Positions 28,104 through 34,896 of a DNA stretch of 64,000 nucleotides are shown here, one piece after another. The notes under the pieces were generated by a model. It saw only the letters and a list, made by a program, of their open reading frames with translations. It was not told the origin of the DNA and did no database searches. The stretch's first letter is position 1. Every line of letters begins with the position of its first letter. The position numbers were made by a program, and so were the translations under genes. The DNA comes from Thermoactinomyces mirandus (GTDB lineage: Bacteria > Bacillota > Bacilli > Thermoactinomycetales > Thermoactinomycetaceae): assembly GCF_013868055.1 (NCBI RefSeq), contig NZ_JACEOL010000009.1, forward strand, positions 62,001 to 126,000. The letters are read 5' to 3'.

Positions 28104-28150
28104 TTGTCGTCGACCTCCAGTAGAGGAGTAATCCCTGGGGATCGACAACA
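28104..28150. other. Imperfect hairpin with GTCGACC/GGGGATCGACAA arms
   Basis: TGTCGTCGACCTCC (28105-28118) pairs with GGGGATCGACAACA (28137-28150) at 11 of 14 positions, the mismatches being mostly G-U compatible in RNA. The sequence recalls the conserved motif seen near CRISPR leaders of some thermophilic Firmicutes, but no repeat-spacer array follows. Function unknown. Confidence 0.3.
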
Positions 28151-28258
28151 CGGAATATTCTGATAAATATTCTTAAAATCCGCATCATAACTGGATTTTT
28201 TGTTTTTCAGCTTAAAAATGAATTAGTTAAGAGGAAAATGGGTCATTTCTAGAATGGC

Positions 28259-28438
28259 TTAAAAGCGGCAATTTTCCTCTTTCCAACGTTCCTGCAACCA
28301 CTGTTTTAAAAGAGGTTTTGCTGCAGCCAAGTAGTCATCCAATTCTCCACTTTTCACCAGTTCATCAACACCAATTGCTTCTGAAAAATCACATGATCTT
28401 CCATTCTTTACAAACCGGTCGAGCCTAGTACGGGCATC
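28259..28438 (-). pseudogene. 3' remnant of an unidentified gene
   Basis: A minus-strand frame reads RTRLDRFVKNGRSCDFSEA and ends KQWLQERWKEENCRF before a stop. It has a natural amphipathic C-terminus but no start, and continues upstream in another frame (LRLEALYGYSSLGDFAPMP near 28440-28500). It seems to be a frameshifted gene tail. I do not recognise it. The rest of 28027-28671 holds only the hairpin at 28104. Confidence 0.35.
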
Positions 28439-28671
28439 GGTGCGAAGTCACCCAGACTCGAATAGCCGTACAGCGCCTCCAGCCTCAGTCCGTCATCCAG
28501 CGGGCGGCCAATTTAGCAAATTTTTACCGTATCGAATAATAAAAAGCACTGACTTATTGCCAAGTGTTAATCTTTTTCCAGACTATAACTGGCGATGAGC
28601 CTGCCTTGTTTATGTTCAATTGCAGAAAATGGATTACCATCCGCCTGTACAGCGGTTATTGGAAAGTCTTT

Positions 28672-29097
28672 TTATTCAAATTTTCTCTGATTATTGGAAT
28701 GAGCTTTTGTTTTCCATTCTCCGAAAACATCTTGCACCAACTTTTTACATACTTTCTTGCAATTTGTAATCAAAGCATTTATCTCTTCCTGACTTGCGTT
28801 GTCTATATGGATTCCAACAGAAACACTGACATTGCATTTCAATTCTGTTGCCAAATACCTGGCCGCCCATCTTGCCACTTCATCATCCCTGTGTCCAGGT
28901 GCGCAGATTACACTGACAGTTGCTTTATTCCCGGGAAGTTTATCCTTGCCCGTATTGGCATGTCCAAGCGCTGTTGATCCAATATGATAGTGAGTTCCCC
29001 CACATATAATAACACTGTAATCCATACCACAGGCAAAAGCTTTCAGCTCAATCCGGTCTCTGCTTTTTTGTCCAATAATAATATGATATTCTTTCAT
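28672..29097 (-). CDS. LpdD-like protein (prenyl-flavin decarboxylase accessory family)
   Basis: The 141-aa protein contains ELKAFACGMDYSVIICGGTHYHIGST and PGHRDDEVARWAARYLATEL (quoted as two short blocks), which resemble LpdD, the small accessory subunit encoded with UbiD-type gallate/phenolic-acid decarboxylases. ATG 29097 follows GAGGG. No UbiD or UbiX gene is in the window, so its role here is unclear. A stop-interrupted frame with ETCIIEINDECPMPD upstream (29220-29400) may be a decayed former partner. The assignment is from motif likeness only. Confidence 0.5.
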   Translation of the reverse strand: MKEYHIIIGQKSRDRIELKAFACGMDYSVIICGGTHYHIGSTALGHANTGKDKLPGNKATVSVICAPGHRDDEVARWAARYLATELKCNVSVSVGIHIDNASQEEINALITNCKKVCKKLVQDVFGEWKTKAHSNNQRKFE

Positions 29098-29127
29098 AAA
29101 AATCTGTCCCTCAAATTTTGTTTTCAC

Positions 29128-29475
29128 ATTCCCTGGATGAATCCCACTTTTTTCAACACCGGAAACATCCGCTACTCAATAGTTCTCCTCTTACTGATGA
29201 TCCCACTGTCATCTTTTCAATTGTTATTGACAAGCCAGCCTGGTACCATAATATCCACAATTTTGCCTCCGCGACAAGATGTAACATGTACATTTTGCAA
29301 CCTGTCGGGCATGGGACATTCATCATTTATCTCAATGATACACGTCTCTGCGGGAATTCCCGCCTACCAGGCCAAATGCAAGATTGCATACGATGAGTTA
29401 GCGCTTTTACCCTAATAAGGAATACCCTCTTTTGCAACTCCGGTGTAGTCAGAAAGGGGAAACCATGCTTAAATA
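29128..29475. other. Stretch without intact gene
   Basis: Minus-strand fragments separated by stops (AILHLAW, then AGIPAETCIIEINDECPMPD and GGKIVDIMVPGWLVN) look like a dead gene upstream of the LpdD-like gene. The family is not recognised. Confidence 0.35.
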
Positions 29476-29510
29476 AAAAACCCTTGTTGCATCTCGCCAA
29501 ACAACAAGGA
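29476..29510 (-). terminator. Terminator downstream of the glutamate-synthase-like gene
   Basis: An 8-bp stem CCTTGTTG/CAACAAGG is followed on the minus strand by GGTTTTTTATTT. It would end minus-strand transcripts from the 29639 gene. Confidence 0.7.
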
Positions 29511-29512
29511 TT

Positions 29513-29622
29513 AAATATCGTTAAAAATTCGCCAGGAAATTGTGTTTGATGAGAGCCTGATCAACCCTCCCGAACTCGCAGGACTTCTCAGAAAAAAAGA
29601 AACGGCTGGTATTTTATAATCA
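29513..29622 (+). pseudogene. Fragment of a second serine recombinase gene
   Basis: About 110 nt align with the live recombinase gene at 32118-32220 (codons for NIVKIRQEIVSGESLINRP and the following ELLRE). Shared blocks include CGCCAGGAAATTGT and GAGAGCCTGATCAACC. The copy has indels and stops (TGATGAG replaces TCCGGTGAG) and no continuing frame. It is a relic of a related element or of an internal rearrangement. Confidence 0.8.
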
Positions 29623-29638
29623 TCACTCAAGGCAACTC

Positions 29639-31096
29639 TTATATCGACTGTCCTTTTCCATTTAATGAATCCATGGCTCCCACATCGGCGCCCGCTCCCT
29701 CTGCTCCCGGTTGATAACCGGCAAACATTGGCTGTGTCTCTTCGAAAAAACGGGACTGGTTTTCGGGGGAAACATAACCCAGCTGAATCCCGGTCGCCTT
29801 GGCAATAAAAGGATCCATGGTGCATAAATCGGATTTGGATAAATCGGTCAAGGCGGTTTTACCCAAGGAGAAGGCAACCAATTCCATTTCACGCACACAA
29901 GCGTTCAAATAGCGAACCAAATTTTTGGCTGCCTGGTCCACATCCAATTGATCAGTCATTTTTCCGGTGTACACAACCAGGTCAGTGGGAGGTTCAAAAG
30001 GGACGGCTTTTACCATTTGTTCGCTCACCAACGCCATCAGGGCCGCGGTGCCGATATAAACACAGTCGGCGCCCAGAGCGATCGCTTTCAGCATTTGCCC
30101 GGGAGTAACCAATCCCCCGGTGGCGATCAGGCTGATATCCCGGATGACCCTTTTTCGCGCCAAGAACTCCGATGCCCGTGTGATGGCGAACAGGGTGGGC
30201 AAGCCGACATCATCCTGCAAAGTGGGTGCTCCCCCATGCGTACCCCCTTCGGCTCCGTCCAGCGTGACAAAGTCGACTTCCGCTTCGACGGCAATTTGTA
30301 ATTCCTTTTCCAAATGATGTGTGGCGGCGATTTTCAGGCCGACGGGAACCCCGGTTTCATCTCGCAACCGCCTGACCAAACGGATGAAATCTTCTCTGGA
30401 ATTGACTCCGGGCAACCGGGAATGGATCAACGCGTCTTCCCCCTCGCGCAAGCCAAAAACCTCCCTGAAGTCCTCTCCGATGTTATGGGCCGCAGTCCGC
30501 TGCGGAGCCGATCCCTGGGCTCCCTGGCCCAGTTGGATCTCAATCGCATCCAGTTGTTTGTATTTCTCCGGATCATTCATCCACCCACCGCGGTTATACT
30601 GACCAATAAACAGGCTGGCTGCTTGCCGCTCCTCTTTCAAAAGTCCCGCCTCACCGGAGTTGGTTGCCGTGCCGACCGCGCTGGCTGCTTTGGCCAGGGC
30701 GATTTTCGCGCTTTTGCTTAACGCGCCCCCAAATGACATGGCTGCGATTATAATGGGAATCGAAACGGTCATCGGCTTTTTCGCGCGGTGCCCGATCGTA
30801 ATGGAAGTGGAGATTCCGACGTTTTCAGGAGTGGGAAAACGGAAGAGATGGACGGGATTAAACAGGAGTTTTTCCCAAGGCGACAAATGAACGGGACTTC
30901 CCAAGGGACGGGAAACCGGGGTTCCCAGATGGGCCCTCATGGCGATTTCCATCAGGTTGGTAACGCCTACTTTTTTAGTGGCAGGGACCATTTCAAACAG
31001 GTTTTCGATATACTGGTCCTTAATGAACCGCGTAATCGTCTGATCCAATGTTTCGTTGATTACGGAACGAATCCATTTCTCAATGAATTTCAGCAC
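29639..31096 (-). CDS. FMN-binding glutamate-synthase-like protein
   Basis: The 485-aa protein matches the central FMN domain of glutamate synthase: ITIGHRAKKPMTVSIPIII, MSFGGALSKSAKIALAKAAS, GTATNSGEAGLLKEE, IEIQLGQGAQG, VTLDGAEGGTHGGAP and IATGGLVTPGQMLKAIALGAD. It lacks the glutaminase domain and the Cys cluster of GltB, so it cannot be a stand-alone GOGAT; Bacillus YerD is a similar protein. GTG 31096 has GGGGAG upstream and overlaps the preceding gene by 17 nt; earlier ATGs would run deep into that gene. Its GC-rich composition differs from the left part of the element. Confidence 0.82.
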   Translation of the reverse strand: MLKFIEKWIRSVINETLDQTITRFIKDQYIENLFEMVPATKKVGVTNLMEIAMRAHLGTPVSRPLGSPVHLSPWEKLLFNPVHLFRFPTPENVGISTSITIGHRAKKPMTVSIPIIIAAMSFGGALSKSAKIALAKAASAVGTATNSGEAGLLKEERQAASLFIGQYNRGGWMNDPEKYKQLDAIEIQLGQGAQGSAPQRTAAHNIGEDFREVFGLREGEDALIHSRLPGVNSREDFIRLVRRLRDETGVPVGLKIAATHHLEKELQIAVEAEVDFVTLDGAEGGTHGGAPTLQDDVGLPTLFAITRASEFLARKRVIRDISLIATGGLVTPGQMLKAIALGADCVYIGTAALMALVSEQMVKAVPFEPPTDLVVYTGKMTDQLDVDQAAKNLVRYLNACVREMELVAFSLGKTALTDLSKSDLCTMDPFIAKATGIQLGYVSPENQSRFFEETQPMFAGYQPGAEGAGADVGAMDSLNGKGQSI

Positions 31097-31373
31097 GGTT
31101 GGCACTCTCCCCAAGCTCGCCACGATCGATGGCATTTTTGATGCCTTCCACCTTTTGTGCCATCGCCGAACACATTTGTTTGATGGAACCAAGCTGGCGG
31201 GCTGCATTTTGCTCTTCAACCGCAATGTCGACCAACTCCCGATGGCCAAAGTTGGTGAGTTTGTTGTAATGTTCACGTTCAATGGAGGACAAGGTTCCAG
31301 CCATTGTTTCGATCCGGTTCAGCTCAGAATGGATGTAGGACAATGTATGTTTCAAATCTTTCACGTTTTCCAT
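31080..31373 (-). CDS. Small helical partner of the glutamate-synthase-like protein
   Basis: The 97-aa protein is almost wholly helical (LKHTLSYIHSELNRIETMAG, LTNFGHRELVDIAVEEQNA, KQMCSAMAQKVEGIKNAID) with no membrane segment. It ends inside the start of the FMN-protein gene, so the two are translationally coupled and probably act together. The ATG follows GGAAGGTG. I know of no assigned function. Confidence 0.7.
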   Translation of the reverse strand: MENVKDLKHTLSYIHSELNRIETMAGTLSSIEREHYNKLTNFGHRELVDIAVEEQNAARQLGSIKQMCSAMAQKVEGIKNAIDRGELGESANRAEIH

Positions 31374-31747
31374 ATGTTAGCACCTTCCTTGGGTGTGGTT
31401 GGTTCCTCCGACGGAAACGGACTGGTCGGATGTGTTCTATTATGCTATTTATCGCATGTTTTTATGCGTAATCTGTGTGCATTGCAGATGCTTGCCTATT
31501 AAATTTTTTGTTGCCGGGGATAAAAACCGGAAAAGACATGGTCGTTTCATTTAGCTTGTGATGTCCGATAAAGTGAGAAAAACCAAGGAAATTCATATCC
31601 GCCAGGTTTAACCGTCATATTCCGGATAATGTTGTGCATTTACATATCATATGTTTCCTGTTATTTTTCCAGATATTCCATGAAAGTGCCTCAGAACAGG
31701 CCGCGCCTGGAATGATCATAATGAACACAAACCGACAGCCCTGGAAG
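31374..31747. other. Leader and intergenic region, no gene seen
   Basis: This ~370-bp stretch upstream of the two-gene FMN unit contains no supported frame, RNA gene or strong hairpin. It presumably holds the promoter of the 31373 gene. Confidence 0.4.
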
Positions 31748-31918
31748 TCAAAGTGTTTCTTGTTTGCGATCATCATTTACTCCTGACCAGATCAACTCAA
31801 TTACACGAACAACCTCTGCCAATCGCTCCTGCCTTTCTTCATCCGTCTGCTCTGCTGCCACGATATGAATCGTGGTATTGCCAATCCGGTAAGTTTTGTC
31901 AAAGCCGGTTTCCCTCAC
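31748..31918 (-). CDS. 56-aa protein divergent from the recombinase; candidate excision factor
   Basis: GTG 31918 follows AGAGGTGA and opens a 56-codon frame: RETGFDKTYRIGNTTIHIV, then DEERQERLAEVVRVIELIW, ending DDRKQETL. A beta-hairpin plus one charged helix is likely. Small proteins with a Y-x-I-G-N-T-x-(V/I)-x-I-V motif are, as far as I recall, often encoded beside large serine recombinases in Firmicutes. SPbeta uses a 58-aa protein, SprB, to drive excision, so size and place fit a recombination directionality factor. That function is inferred, not shown. Confidence 0.65.
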   Translation of the reverse strand: MRETGFDKTYRIGNTTIHIVAAEQTDEERQERLAEVVRVIELIWSGVNDDRKQETL

Positions 31919-31964
31919 CCTGATCACCTCTGTAAATCGTATGCAGAAATTACTGAGGGACGGG

Positions 31965-31973
31965 CATATAAAT
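31965..31973 (+). promoter_or_regulatory. Sporulation-sigma-like -10 upstream of the recombinase
   Basis: CATATAAAT lies 24 nt before the recombinase ATG and fits the -10 of sigma-E/sigma-K promoters (CATA...T). No good -35 is seen 13-15 bp upstream, so this is only suggestive. Confidence 0.25.
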
Positions 31974-31996
31974 ATTTACTGTGAGGGGGAGATGGC

Positions 31997-33523
31997 ATGG
32001 ACAGAGTTTGCATGTATCTTCGCAAGAGCCGTGCGGATCTGGAAGCTGAAGCCCGTGGTGAAGGGGAAACACTGGCCAAACATAAAAAAGCCTTGTTACA
32101 GGTCGCTAAACATCAAGGACTGAACATTGTAAAAATCCGCCAGGAAATTGTATCCGGTGAGAGCCTGATCAACCGTCCTGAAATGATGGAACTTCTCAGA
32201 GAAGTGGAAAACGGCTGCTATGATGCCGTTCTCGTCATGGATATGGATCGGCTGGGGCGCGGTAATATGCGCGAGCAAGGAATTATTCTGGAAACCTTCC
32301 AAAAATCAAGGACAAAAATCATTACCCCCCGCAAAGTTTATGATCTTCAGGATGAATTTGATGAAGAGTACAGTGAATTTGAAGCGTTTATGGCCCGAAA
32401 AGAGTTGAAAATCATTACACGCCGGCTACAGAGCGGCCGGATCCGCTCTGTCCAGGACGGGAACTATGTAGGCACCAGACCGCCGTATGGATATCAGATA
32501 AAAGAGGATGCCACCGGACGCTATCTTGTCCAGGACCCGGACCAGGCCCCCATTGTGAAACAGATTTTTCACTGGTATACCGAAGAGAGAATAGGAACCC
32601 GTCTTATTGCCAACCGGCTTAATGAAATGGGTATCCCTTCTTACAACAAGACAAAATGGAATGCAAACGGTGTTCTCAGCATAATTAAAAATTCGGTTTA
32701 CGTCGGGAGAATACAGTGGAGGAAAACAGAAAGAAGAAAAGCACCGGATCACAAGGGACAAAAATACAAAACACGGCCTGTAACCGAATGGATCGACGTG
32801 GAAGGAAAACATGAACCGATTGTCTCCGTTGATACTTTTAATAAAGCCCAGGAAATCAGGACCAATAGAAGAAATTCCCCTTATCGTTATGTATTCAGGA
32901 ATCCTTTGGCCGGCCTGATTATTTGCGATCAATGCGGCGGTACCATGCTTTTGAAGTATTCGCGGTATAAAGTGGCCCATCTCATTTGTGATAATAAAAA
33001 AAGAGGCGGCGGATGCAAAAACAAGAGCAGCCGGCTCGATTATGTTGAATCACGTCTGTTGGATGCTTTGCATGATTGGCTGAAGGACTACAAGATTAAA
33101 TTGAATTTGAATGATGAAACAACAAACGACCAAACAAAGGTTTATGAACTGGCAATCCAGAACCTGGAACAGCAAGAAAAAAACCTTCTGACCCAAAAAA
33201 GCAACTTGCATGACTTGCTTGAACAAGGCGTATATGATGTGCAGACATACATGGAACGATCCAACAACATCGGCAAACGGTTAGAAGAAGTCCGCGAAAA
33301 AATCGAAGAAAACAAAAAGAAACTGGGCCTGGAAACAGCAAGGGAAAATGCCAGGCGGAATGTCATTCCAAAAATAAATCATATTCTGGATACATATCAT
33401 CATATTGATGACCCGAAACAAAAAAACATCCTGCTAAAAAGTGTCGTCGATCATTGCCTGTATCACAAGGAAAAGTACCAAAAAAACGATGAGTTCACAT
33501 TAATTGTTTATCCCAAACTTTAG
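31997..33523 (+). CDS. Large serine recombinase (SpoIVCA/SprA type)
   Basis: The 508-aa enzyme has an N-terminal resolvase domain with catalytic Ser11 in MYLRKSRADLEAE and conserved arginines in MDMDRLGRGN; a recombinase domain (TRPPYGYQIKEDATGRY, IKNSVYVGRIQW); a zinc ribbon with two Cys pairs near residues 310-341 (CDQCGG ... GGGCKNK); and a coiled-coil segment (residues ~375-450) as in integrases that need a directionality factor. ATG 31997 follows GGGGGAG. It lies ~490 nt from attR, reading toward it. It should catalyse insertion and excision of the element at the cotJC core. Confidence 0.95.
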   Translation: MDRVCMYLRKSRADLEAEARGEGETLAKHKKALLQVAKHQGLNIVKIRQEIVSGESLINRPEMMELLREVENGCYDAVLVMDMDRLGRGNMREQGIILETFQKSRTKIITPRKVYDLQDEFDEEYSEFEAFMARKELKIITRRLQSGRIRSVQDGNYVGTRPPYGYQIKEDATGRYLVQDPDQAPIVKQIFHWYTEERIGTRLIANRLNEMGIPSYNKTKWNANGVLSIIKNSVYVGRIQWRKTERRKAPDHKGQKYKTRPVTEWIDVEGKHEPIVSVDTFNKAQEIRTNRRNSPYRYVFRNPLAGLIICDQCGGTMLLKYSRYKVAHLICDNKKRGGGCKNKSSRLDYVESRLLDALHDWLKDYKIKLNLNDETTNDQTKVYELAIQNLEQQEKNLLTQKSNLHDLLEQGVYDVQTYMERSNNIGKRLEEVREKIEENKKKLGLETARENARRNVIPKINHILDTYHHIDDPKQKNILLKSVVDHCLYHKEKYQKNDEFTLIVYPKL

Positions 33524-33587
33524 GTATTTATAATACAGTGGATTTGATTCAAAAAGAAACCTGTATTAATACTTAGACCCACGAAAC

Positions 33588-33890
33588 TTATCCCTTTACA
33601 TATACGGATTGCCGACAATAATCGCATGTAATTCCGTGAATATAAGGTTCAACCACATATTTTTTGCCGCAAACTTTGCAAGTTATCTCTATAACGGGAT
33701 AACTTGCTCTTTTTCGGAATGTACGCCTCGCCAGGATAAAAAAAAGAAAAGCGATGGGAATCCCGATAATTGTAACCATACAAACAAATCCAAGAAATAT
33801 ATGTAGCCAGGCTTTATACTTTAATTTTTCTCTTATGGGTTGTCGGTCAAAAGGCGTGGAACCTCCTCCTCCACCGCCACCATCACACAT
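33588..33890 (-). CDS. Small membrane protein with zinc ribbon
   Basis: The 100-aa protein opens with a run of seven glycines (MCDGGGGGGG), has two adjacent membrane segments (residues ~29-58, WLHIFLGFVCMVTIIGIPIA) and a C-terminal CxxC...CxxC pair (CKVCGKKY, CDYCRQS). A regulatory or stress-sensing membrane role is possible but no family is recognised. It is the last gene before attR and reads inward. Confidence 0.65.
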   Translation of the reverse strand: MCDGGGGGGGSTPFDRQPIREKLKYKAWLHIFLGFVCMVTIIGIPIAFLFFILARRTFRKRASYPVIEITCKVCGKKYVVEPYIHGITCDYCRQSVYVKG

Positions 33891-33987
33891 ATCTCATCCC
33901 TCCCACACCATTTTAATAAAAAAAGTGAACAAATCATACTGTTTTTCTTATCAAAACTTCTGCCCTCCTAAATCATAAGCATTTTTT

Positions 33988-34023
33988 AAAGGTATCCATA
34001 GTGCACACGTAAATAAATTGACA
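33988..34023 (+). repeat. attR: right inverted-repeat arm plus core
   Basis: The arm AAAGGTATCCATAGTGCACA (33988-34007) is separated from the core ATAAATTGACA (34013-34023) by CGTAA. Joined to the left arm it would give a 56-bp near-palindromic attP of 20+16+20 bp. Confidence 0.9.
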
Positions 34024-34356
34024 AAAGATGCTACTCCTGAGGAAATGAAAGAGGCGGGACTCGGCTGCCACTATGCCGATCATGACAAGGCCCTGTTCTA
34101 CCATAACGCGGCCGGAGTACCATTTACCGCAACATACTTTCAGGCAAAGGGCGACCCCATCGCCGATCTGTACGAAGACATTGCCGCTGAAGAAAAAGCG
34201 CGTGCCACCTACCAGTGGCTGATCAACATGTCTGACGATCCCGATATCAATGACGCATTGAAATTCCTGCGTGAACGCGAAGTGGTTCATTCCCAGCGCT
34301 TCCGCGAAGCTGTAGAAATGCTGAAAGAGTATCAGGATCAGAAAAAATATTTTTGA
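34024..34356 (+). pseudogene. cotJC: cotJC 3' half, separated by the element
   Basis: From the core onward the sequence encodes the remaining 110 residues of CotJC: KDATPEEMKEAGLGCHYADH, GDPIADLYEDIAAEEKARAT and the last metal-ligand helix FLREREVVHSQRFREA. It has no start codon or ribosome site of its own; a TTG at 34018 inside the core is not preceded by one. Joining to codon 79 of the 5' half gives 189 aa, equal to B. subtilis CotJC. It is expressed only if the element is excised. Confidence 0.95.
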
Positions 34357-34896
34357 AGATATCACGGTCTCTTTTGTAGTGAGGCTGTTGGCTGTTGGTC
34401 AGCAGCCTTGCTTGCCTGTGTTTCTCCCTCCTTTTTCCCCTTTCCCTTTATTCAAGACAAAAAACAAAAATAACAGGCTTGATCCGTCACATGGGTCAAA
34501 ATATATATTAGTTAAGTTATTTGAATCTGCCAGATCAATTGAAACCCTGCCCAGGAAGCAAAACTCATTTATTTAACTCAAAATTGATTCATTAGATATA
34601 CAGGAATATAGTAATGTCGAAGCGGAAAATATAAATGCGCCTTAAGCAGATTTTCCGAAAAAAGAACATGCAAACAAAAACCACAAGGGTGAATTGGTGA
34701 GCAACTGGGGGTAAAACCGCAAAGTTTTTCTAACCGGGTCAAGGCTGCAGATCTGCCGGATGTGAGGGTAGATGATCTGTAGCAAAGAATGAGAACACTG
34801 GAATTCCGATTCTGCCAGCAAGAGATTCCAACCGTTCTTCAAGATTCAAGTTGCTGGCTTGACCTGATTTCTTTGCACAAAAAAGGAGGAACAATT
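34357..34896. other. Intergenic region with a decayed DNA-binding-like frame
   Basis: No intact gene is present between cotJC and the response regulator. A plus-strand frame at 34691-34782 reads ELVSNWGVKPQSFSNRVKAA and then DLPDVRVDDL before a TAG. It continues in frame after the stop (MRTLEFRFCQQ). It resembles a helix-turn-helix N-terminus, but no family can be named. Confidence 0.35.

Larger units (their letters stand above)
22116..34023. mobile_element. skin-like intervening element inside cotJC
   Basis: An ~11.9-kb segment separates the two halves of cotJC. Identical 11-bp cores (ATAAATTGACA) lie at 22116-22126 and 34013-34023. Just inside each is a 20-bp inverted repeat TGTGCAYTATGGATACCTTT with one mismatch. 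Near the right end it carries a large serine recombinase and, divergent from it, a 56-aa candidate excision factor. It has no capsid, tail, terminase or lysis genes. Known counterparts are the sigK skin element (recombinase SpoIVCA) and SPbeta in spsM (SprA/SprB), both excised in the mother cell during sporulation. The left two-thirds are AT-richer than the host and include decayed genes, which suggests an old mosaic element. Confidence 0.92.

Noticed and set aside
28104-28150. CRISPR array
   Set aside because: Only one hairpin-like motif is present; no direct repeats with spacers and no cas genes were seen.
29639-31282. Longer FMN-protein frame starting at 31282
   Set aside because: Its first 60 residues overlap the coupled 97-aa gene in another frame and are low-similarity; GTG 31096 has a good ribosome site.
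22116-34023. Intact prophage in cotJC
   Set aside because: No capsid, portal, terminase, tail, holin, endolysin or replication genes are visible; only the recombinase and cargo.
34018-34356. A 112-aa protein starting at TTG 34018 as an independent gene
   Set aside because: The TTG lies inside the att core, has no ribosome site, and the protein is exactly the missing second half of CotJC.
34642-34842. 66-aa minus-strand frame before the response regulator
   Set aside because: It is a shadow of the plus-strand helix-turn-helix-like remnant, without a ribosome site.
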